Source: Candidatus Obscuribacterales bacterium
GTDB lineage: Bacteria > Cyanobacteriota > Vampirovibrionia > Obscuribacterales > Obscuribacteraceae
Length of the DNA: 64,000 nt
Assembly: GCA_021732085.1 (NCBI GenBank)
Contig: JAKFVQ010000030.1
Location: 1-64,000, forward strand
Direction of reading: 5' to 3'
The notes below the pieces were generated by a model that ran no database searches, was not told the DNA's origin, and saw nothing but the letters and a program-made list of their open reading frames with translations. This document shows, in pieces, positions 61,061 to 64,000 of the stretch. Position 1 is the first letter of the stretch, and each line of letters begins with the position of its first letter. A program made the translations under genes and the position numbers.

Positions 61061-61390
61061 ATTGTTGAGGCTACTATCCGTATGAGAAGAAATTGGGTGT
61101 GACTTGAGATTCGAAAAGGTCCACTCAGAAAGGGTTTCCGGGAGTGGGGCAAAGCAGGACCGGCAGAAAGCCTGTCAAGAACTGTGCCGAGCGGAGAGTA
61201 TAACACGCTATATAGATGGCCCCCCTCTGACCTTTTTCTTAAATTCGTTCATTTATATGGCAAATTGCTTCCTGCCATCCCCCCGACAAAATTTTTCTTC
61301 TGGCTCAACTGAAGGGCATCTTGGTCAGATAGCAAGTTAGTCCAAAAAAATTTCTGCGCCAAGAACTTTACAAACTTATCGGCGCAAAAG
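61061..61390. other. Intergenic region between tsaE and topA
   Basis: About 330 AT-rich bases. The left part holds the topA leader; the right part holds the tsaE terminator (listed). A 78-codon plus-strand frame at 61104-61340 has no family resemblance. Confidence 0.45.
61343..61386 (-). terminator. Probable terminator of tsaE
   Basis: On the minus strand TGCGCC ... GGCGCA (six-base arms, inner AAG/CTT pairing) is followed by GAAATTTTTTT. It starts just behind the tsaE stop codon. Confidence 0.6.
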
Positions 61391-61906
61391 TTAAGACTCT
61401 ACGTGACACTCATTCGAAACCTTCTCTAGCAATGCCTGCGCTACAGGGCCAGACGCGCTTAGTACAGCTTCTCGCCCGTCCAGGCCGCTTAAATAGCGAA
61501 GCTCGATGCGCAGCTGCTCGAAATCAGCAGCAAATTCTTCCCATAGATTCAGCCACTCGACGACAACAATTGAGTTAGACATTAGCGCCTCCTCCAAATC
61601 CGATTTCATTTGAAATAGAGCGGAAGGAGATTGCATGTCCTCTTGAAGCCTATATAAATCGAAGTGGAAAAGGGGGAAGCGTCCAGAATGGTACTCGCTC
61701 AGCATAAGGAAGGTCGGGCTGCTTACCGGCTCCTGAATCCCTAAAGCGTTCGCCAGCGCCTGCGTGAGCGTGGTCTTCCCGGCGCCAAGATCTCCTAAGA
61801 GAGCTATGACTAGCCCTGATTTGAGGTTCTGGCCAATAAGTGCTCCAAGATTACGGGTTGCATCCGCATCTTTTAAATGAACGGTCTTTGCGAGCACTGG
61901 CTTCAA
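61391..61906 (-). CDS. tsaE: tRNA threonylcarbamoyladenosine biosynthesis ATPase TsaE
   Basis: The 171-residue P-loop protein has LLGDLGAGKTTLTQALA (Walker A), SSPTFLML, HFDLYRL and VVEWLNLW, the standard order of TsaE. It drives the TsaB-TsaD complex in making t6A37 in ANN-reading tRNAs. The start is a TTG with no Shine-Dalgarno site, but it overlaps the stop of an upstream 76-codon frame by four bases (TTGA), which suggests translational coupling. Slightly longer than the usual 150 residues. tsaB and tsaD are not in the window. Confidence 0.92.
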   Translation of the reverse strand: MKPVLAKTVHLKDADATRNLGALIGQNLKSGLVIALLGDLGAGKTTLTQALANALGIQEPVSSPTFLMLSEYHSGRFPLFHFDLYRLQEDMQSPSALFQMKSDLEEALMSNSIVVVEWLNLWEEFAADFEQLRIELRYLSGLDGREAVLSASGPVAQALLEKVSNECHVES

Positions 61907-62133
61907 TCTTTTGTTTGAATGGTTTGTCTCAGCCGTGGGCGACGCCGCAGTATTTTGACCCGGAATAAATCCAGGTGGGCACCCTCCAAAATACGCATTC
62001 CGTTTCCTAATTCGCTGCCTAGCAGAGATGCATAGGTATACTTCAACGCTTTGAGTCGGATTCCCGAAGTTTCATAAGCTGTAGGACAAAACTTGCTCAG
62101 CTTCATCCTACGGCCGAGACTAAGGAGGATCAT
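61903..62133 (-). CDS. Possible small basic protein coupled to tsaE
   Basis: A 76-residue frame (67 residues from its second ATG at 62106) ends with TTGA overlapping the tsaE start. The product is basic with an Arg-rich end (KILRRRPRLRQTIQTKD) and matches no family I know. Ribosome binding sites are weak for both starts. The case for it is the four-base overlap and the lack of any other signal for tsaE. It could also be a non-coding leader. Confidence 0.35.
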   Translation of the reverse strand: MILLSLGRRMKLSKFCPTAYETSGIRLKALKYTYASLLGSELGNGMRILEGAHLDLFRVKILRRRPRLRQTIQTKD

Positions 62134-62769
62134 AGCAGATCATTTTGCTGCCAAAACCCGTCAAGAAGTGCAAAACAGGCTGCCAGCCAAGAATTTTGGG
62201 TCGTTCGCCGAAGAACGGCTATAGAACCGTCTTTTGATAATTTACATAGTTTGTTTCGAAAAATCTGCAATCTTCAAATTTAACCTACAAATGTCGTAGC
62301 AAGCGCCTCTGCGCATTACACGAGTTAGTACTTCCATGTTGCGTATTCTATTTACTACTGAGCGGCCTACAAACCATGAGGCAAAGCGAATCACGGATTC
62401 TGAATCAAACCAGAAAACGAAAACTGATGAGTTATATCCGACGCCCTTCAACAAAACACAAAGCAAAAGAATTCCAATGCTCGGTCTGGCCAAAAGAACA
62501 GTAAAGCAAGATCCGCTGGTGAATCGACATCTGAGCTATCAATCGATTTAATTGGTGGCGCAGTTGGTGCCAGTTCGGTGTTGGTTTAAACGAAAACCGA
62601 GAGCACTTAAGATGCTCCCAGCGAAGAATCCGGTTTTCCGGTAAATTTATGATTTCACAGATTCCATCTGCTATTCGCACTAATCACGCAGCCGCAGCAC
62701 AGGGTTCCATTCACATACCAGAGCAGTCTTTCAGGCAGCCAATATCGGCGATCCGAGAACCCAAAATAA
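62134..62769. other. Intergenic region with a nested hairpin
   Basis: About 640 AT-rich bases without a supported gene; frames at 62336-62551 and 62432-62680 lack start signals and family resemblance. A nested inverted repeat occurs at 62593-62637: AAAACCG ... CGGTTTT enclosing GAGCA ... TGCTC. It could be a small structured RNA or a terminator facing either way. Confidence 0.45.
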
Positions 62770-63717
62770 CTACTTTAAGAGCCTGGCCTTTACTTCCCTG
62801 GAACTAACTTTCGGCTCCGCTTTTTCGCTAGGAGGCGGTGTCGGCAACTCGAAATCACTGCCCTCAGGAACTATTCGCGCAGTAGCGGAACGCGCCTCCG
62901 GAAGCTTGTTGGGTAATGCTTTCCCGTAATACCGGACATACAAATCTGTACCTTTTGCTTGTAGTTTGATACCACTAGGTCCAACCGGTTGTTCAATCTG
63001 CGATTCAAGATTAGCCGCGACCTCATCCAAAGCCGCATCACGACCTTTTTTCCACGAATGGAAGGGCTTGCTGCGCTCATCGGCCTCTTTCAAAAGACGA
63101 TCCTTCTCTTGCTTAGCTGCAAGCTTGATCTGATCTTCTTTCTCTTTCAAAAGCTCAGGCATTGCCAGCAGCGGGTTAGCACGCGGGGCGGGCAAGAAAA
63201 TGAGCGGATCGTACAACCTTTGAATGTCAGCTCTTGCTTGCTCATCAATGGCTTTTATTTGAGCATCAACCTTGGCGCGCACTTCTAATTCGCCACGGCT
63301 AGCAAGGACAGTCTGTTTGTATTTCTCAGTGTTGGTTTGAGCCCTGATCAGGCTTTTTGCCTTTCCGACTTCATGGCTGTCCGCCGGTGACCCGGGCAAG
63401 TCCTTATGATATCCATGCAGCGCCTGAGCGGAGAAGTCCCCATAAGAACTCTTCGGATCAATGCTGTATGCAGCACGATACTCATCGATGGCGCGATCGT
63501 GCTTCTTCAGATGCACCAGGCAATTAGCCAAATAGTATCTATAAATCTGCTTGCCAGGTTCTTGAATGCTGGCCTTAGTAAAGGCAACGGCCGCTTCGTG
63601 ATAGCGCCGGCTGTTGTACGATTCAAGACCGTCTTCGAATGCCGCAGCCCAAACCGGCGCCGACATCAAAGCAGCCAGCGAAACAGCCGAAAAGGCACTA
63701 AGCATCCTATTTTTCAC
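62770..63717 (-). CDS. Secreted TPR-domain protein
   Basis: The 315-residue product starts at a GTG; an ATG four codons later is possible. It has a signal peptide (to about residue 25, VWAAAF). Two TPRs follow (GLESYNSRRYHEAAVAFTKA and LANCLVHLKKHDRAIDEYRA, about 30-95), then a long Lys/Glu/Ala-rich helical region (about 120-235) that is probably a coiled coil, and a short beta-rich end with a Pro-rich tail. Likely a periplasmic scaffold. It is in line with the next TPR gene, 53 bases apart. Confidence 0.8.
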   Translation of the reverse strand: MKNRMLSAFSAVSLAALMSAPVWAAAFEDGLESYNSRRYHEAAVAFTKASIQEPGKQIYRYYLANCLVHLKKHDRAIDEYRAAYSIDPKSSYGDFSAQALHGYHKDLPGSPADSHEVGKAKSLIRAQTNTEKYKQTVLASRGELEVRAKVDAQIKAIDEQARADIQRLYDPLIFLPAPRANPLLAMPELLKEKEDQIKLAAKQEKDRLLKEADERSKPFHSWKKGRDAALDEVAANLESQIEQPVGPSGIKLQAKGTDLYVRYYGKALPNKLPEARSATARIVPEGSDFELPTPPPSEKAEPKVSSREVKARLLK

Positions 63718-63770
63718 GGTGGTACCCGGGGATAGGCGGAAATACCTGATCCTAGTGTAGCAGCGGATCG

Positions 63771-64000
63771 CTACATGTCGATATTATTTCTTCCAGCTGC
63801 CAGTCTTTGAGCGACGTCTTTATACGTATTATCAACACGTGCAGCCATTTCAGCGGACTCGCGAGCGGCTTCCAACTTGCCTTTCATTTCCTGGACCATG
63901 GATAGACATGCGTGCGCTGCTGCTAGGTTACGGTCCAATTCAAGGGCTCTACGGAATTGAATTGCTGCTCCACTGATATCATCAGTCTTTGTTAATGCTA
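63771..64000 (-). CDS. TPR-domain protein, C-terminal fragment (cut by window end)
   Basis: An open minus-strand frame runs from the window edge to a TAG at 63771. It encodes LTKTDDISGAAIQFRRALEL, a complete TPR helix pair continuing as DRNLAAAHACLSMVQEMKG, and ends AARVDNTYKDVAQRLAAG and a few more residues. No start is inside the window. It would be upstream of, and probably in one operon with, the secreted TPR gene at 62770-63717. Confidence 0.75.
   Translation of the reverse strand, partial: ALTKTDDISGAAIQFRRALELDRNLAAAHACLSMVQEMKGKLEAARESAEMAARVDNTYKDVAQRLAAGRNNIDM

Overview
The window looks like chromosomal DNA of a Gram-negative bacterium with mid-range base composition. The best fit is the non-photosynthetic Cyanobacteriota/Melainabacteria side (Obscuribacterales-like). 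This placement is an inference from gene content (ClpC-type Clp ATPase, Mla/TGD-type lipid ABC transporter, beta-oxidation genes, many TPR, LRV, PQQ-propeller, Ser/Thr-kinase and caspase-like proteins) and not from a search. I saw no rRNA, tRNA, CRISPR array or insertion sequence.

Layout. 0-9 kb: first codons of an HU-type gene, a PQQ-type propeller, a zinc-ribbon Ser/Thr kinase, an M23 peptidase, gatB and an mlaE-mlaF-mlaD operon. 9.4-15 kb: a UVR-motif protein, an LRV-repeat protein with an MshEN-like module, a TPR-matrixin-like metalloprotease and oligoendopeptidase F. 15.4-19.3 kb: a DUF1573-cytochrome c fusion and a phospholipid operon (CDP-alcohol phosphotransferase, CdsA, PlsC). 19.8-24 kb: a GC-rich block (membrane protein, PDZ/S41-like/thioredoxin-like protein, small C-H-D protein) plus a purine microsatellite. 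24-35 kb: caspase-Tudor protein, cyanophycinase-like peptidase, TPR protein, trmD facing rnpB (RNase P RNA), four-S1-domain protein, transglutaminase-like secreted protein, M15 peptidase plus metallophosphoesterase, DJ-1/PfpI protein. 35.6-40.7 kb: a second GC-rich block on the minus strand (Bax-inhibitor-1 family, Cys-rich small protein, membrane protein, RelA/SpoT-type HD protein, unknown protein, two protealysin-like M4 proteases). 41.6-54 kb: two DUF2939-like paralogs, fadA-fadB, an unknown protein, an acyltransferase-3, an aldehyde dehydrogenase, a four-module MshEN-like protein and a secreted repeat protein. 54-64 kb: MFS transporter, clpC, topA, tsaE, and two TPR genes, the last cut by the window end.

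The most striking large-scale pattern is a patchwork. Ordinary host-like genes alternate with genes of clearly higher third-position GC. The latter mostly sit as single-gene units with strong Shine-Dalgarno sites and their own 3-prime hairpin, and several resemble phage-type families. Behind three of these units (pepF, the 27.4 kb membrane protein, the 34.5 kb phosphoesterase) I find a shared T-rich intergenic element built on TTTGAC(A/T)TTTT with fixed internal spacing. This element, the MshEN-like repeat proteins and the caspase-Tudor protein are the best leads for something not yet described.
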